Assembly: GCA_902570265.1 (NCBI GenBank)
Contig: CACFXF010000018.1
Location: 1 to 33,930 of the forward strand
DNA length: 33,930 nucleotides
Direction of reading: 5' to 3'
Source: an uncultured Alphaproteobacteria bacterium
Lineage (GTDB): Bacteria > Pseudomonadota > Alphaproteobacteria > Rhodobacterales > Rhodobacteraceae
Shown here: positions 32,470-33,930 of the stretch, piece by piece
Numbering within the stretch: position 1 is the first letter of the stretch
How the letters are laid out: every line of letters begins with the position of its first letter
The notes under the pieces: model-generated
Databases searched by the model: none
The model's input: the letters and a program-made list of their open reading frames with translations, nothing else
What the model was told of the DNA's origin: nothing
Program-made: the position numbers and the translations under genes

Positions 32470-33930
32470 GTGGTATATCTTGAAATAGAACTTACACTAG
32501 ATCAAGCATTAAAGAAGGGTGTTGAAGCTCACAAGGCTGGTCAAGTTACAGAAGCTGATCGTTGTTATACAGCAATACTTAAAGCTCAGCCAAAGCATCC
32601 TGATGCCAATCATAATATGGGAGTATTGGCTGTTGGTTTGGGTAAAGTCCAAGAAGCACTTCCATTCTTTAAAACAGCATTAGAAACAAATCCAAATATT
32701 GCTCAATTCTGGCTCAGTTATATAGACGCTTTGATTAAGTTAAATAGAGTGGCTGATGCCAAAGCAGTATTTGATCAAGCCAAAAGCAAAGATGTAAAAG
32801 GGGATGGCTTTGAACAAATAGAAAAACGTTTAATTGAATTAAAAAAAGGGCTAGAGATTAATGTTGAATCTTATAAGTCAAAAGAGCCACCTGAAGACCA
32901 GTTGCAAAATCTGATTAATCTATACACTCAAGGTCTTTTTCAAAAAGCTCTAGTTCAGGGTTTGGAATTACTGAAATATTTTCCTAACTCCTTTAATCTA
33001 TATAACATTATCGGTGCTGCAAATAAAGATCAAGGCAAGCTGGATGAGGCCATAGAAGCTTACAATAAAGCTCTTTTACTCAAACCCGACTATGCTGAAG
33101 CACATAACAATATGGGCATTGTCCTTCAAGATCAAGGCAAGCTAGAAAAAGCAATAGGGGCTTACAAAAAAGCAATCGCTATAGGGCCTGACTTTGCTGA
33201 AGCATATAACAATATGGGCACTGCTCTTCAAGATCAAGGAAACCTTAAAGAAGCCATGAAGTCTTACAATAAAGCCATCTCCATTAAGCCTGATTATGCT
33301 AATGCCTATAACAATATGGGCACCGCTCTAAAAGAACAAGGTAAGCTAGACAAAGCAATATTTTCATACAGCAAAGCCCTAGTTATAAAACCCAATTATG
33401 CTGAGGCACATAACAATATGGGCATTGCTTTAAAAAAACAAGGTAATCTTGTGGAGGCTGTAGAAGCTTACAGTAAGGCTCTCTTTATCAAGCCTTATTA
33501 TTCAGAAGCTTTTAATAATATGGGGGTTGCTCTTAAAAACCAAGGTAAATTGGAGGAAGCTATAGAGGCTTATAAAAATGCGATTTCAACCAAATCTGAT
33601 TATACTGACGCATATTATAACATGGGTATTATTTTCCAAGATCAAGGCAAGTTAGAAGAGGCAATAGAGGCTTACAAAAAAGTTCTCTCACTCAAGCCTA
33701 ATTTTGTTGAGGTCTATAACAACATGGGTGTTGTTCTCACAGATCTAGGTAAGTTGGAGGAGGCTATGAAAGCTTACAATAAAGCCCTAGTCATCAAGCC
33801 CAATTATGCTTTGGTCTATAATAACATGGGCGTTGCTCTCACAAACACAATCTTTAAAAAGCCAAATAGAGAACTTCAAAATACAATCAGTTCTTTGCTT
33901 GATAAAAAATTACATGCTCGACCTACGGAT
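32470..33930 (+). CDS. Large TPR-repeat protein (3' end outside window)
   Basis: The frame stays open for 487 codons to the window end. A GTG start at 32470 has GAGGG 6 bases upstream. The N-terminal part (residues 10-75: ALKKGVEAHKAGQVTEAD, HPDANHNMGVLAVGLGKVQE) has two TPR-like units. A charged linker follows, then nine TPR units spaced exactly 34 residues apart from about residue 179, with NNMG recurring at 213, 247, 281, 315, 349, 417 and 451 (YNMG at 383). At about residue 460 the repeat gives way to KPNRELQNTISSLLDKKLH, probably the start of a C-terminal domain. In similar proteins a catalytic domain often follows, but it is outside the window. No signal peptide is visible. Confidence 0.9.
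   Translation, partial: MVYLEIELTLDQALKKGVEAHKAGQVTEADRCYTAILKAQPKHPDANHNMGVLAVGLGKVQEALPFFKTALETNPNIAQFWLSYIDALIKLNRVADAKAVFDQAKSKDVKGDGFEQIEKRLIELKKGLEINVESYKSKEPPEDQLQNLINLYTQGLFQKALVQGLELLKYFPNSFNLYNIIGAANKDQGKLDEAIEAYNKALLLKPDYAEAHNNMGIVLQDQGKLEKAIGAYKKAIAIGPDFAEAYNNMGTALQDQGNLKEAMKSYNKAISIKPDYANAYNNMGTALKEQGKLDKAIFSYSKALVIKPNYAEAHNNMGIALKKQGNLVEAVEAYSKALFIKPYYSEAFNNMGVALKNQGKLEEAIEAYKNAISTKSDYTDAYYNMGIIFQDQGKLEEAIEAYKKVLSLKPNFVEVYNNMGVVLTDLGKLEEAMKAYNKALVIKPNYALVYNNMGVALTNTIFKKPNRELQNTISSLLDKKLHARPTD
33004..33847 (+). repeat. Tandem 102-base repeats coding TPR units
   Basis: About eight to nine successive units of exactly 102 bases (34 codons) share words such as AACAATATGGGC and GATCAAGGCAAGCTAG at the same register. 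DNA similarity between units is high enough to allow recombination or slippage that changes repeat number. Confidence 0.85.

Noticed and set aside
32985-33847. CRISPR-like regular repeat array
   Set aside because: The 102-base period is in an open reading frame coding 34-residue TPR units, with no short repeats separated by unique spacers.
32267-33930. Attachment-site duplication of the tRNA-Tyr 3' end
   Set aside because: No second copy of the T-arm/acceptor sequence is visible to the right within the window, and there is no integrase.

Overview
The window looks like about 34 kb of a small-genome, AT-rich marine alphaproteobacterium. This is inferred from the low GC content, very short intergenic gaps, abundant ABC sugar-uptake genes and Alphaproteobacteria-like protein sequences. 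A relative of the HIMB59/AEGEAN-169 or SAR116 type would fit, but no taxonomic marker gene settles it. There is no rRNA, CRISPR array, insertion sequence, prophage gene or recognisable transcription factor. The longest stretch without a gene is about 200 bases (32267-32469), so no gap exceeds 300 bases.

Region 1 (1-7963) is a carbohydrate locus. A divergent control region at about 2126-2307 separates two operons. The leftward one encodes an ABC ATPase, a FucU-like sugar mutarotase and a ribokinase-like kinase that runs off the window. The rightward one encodes a Tat-exported binding protein and two permeases. A convergent pair follows: a BtpA/SgcQ-family protein, frameshifted in this sequence, and an M42 metallopeptidase-like protein resembling SgcX/FrvX.

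Region 2 (8041-12952) holds sugar catabolic enzymes. They are an aldo/keto reductase resembling D-threo-aldose (L-fucose) 1-dehydrogenase, a PfkB kinase overlapping a TIM-barrel sugar isomerase, an SMP-30 lactonase and an amidohydrolase-type lactonase. With FucU, they suggest oxidation of L-fucose or a stereochemically similar sugar to its aldonate. The dehydratase and later steps are not in the window.

Region 3 (13006-17511) holds an NMT1/SsuABC-type importer, an exported glutaminyl cyclase and a frameshifted EamA-family transporter.

Region 4 (17634-27133) is a second large carbohydrate or polyol locus. The leftward operon runs binding protein, two permeases, a 57-residue two-helix membrane protein, two ATPases, DhaL and DhaK. 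Divergent from it are a TIM-barrel isomerase and a Gfo/Idh/MocA dehydrogenase. Its layout resembles the rhizobial glycerol importer (glp) operons, but the substrate is unproven.

Region 5 (27181-32266) is more housekeeping: a bitopic protein with a PilP/GspC-like C-terminus, MetY-type sulfhydrylase, a CoA-binding protein, RlmB, a secreted ankyrin protein and tRNA-Tyr. A large TPR protein gene with regular 34-residue repeats begins after the tRNA and runs off the right end.

Two patterns stand out. In all three importer operons a stem-loop lies directly after the binding-protein gene, before the next transporter gene. Two genes (BtpA family and EamA family) are each broken by a single-base shift exactly at a homopolymer, which may be sequencing error, decay or slippage-based decoding.
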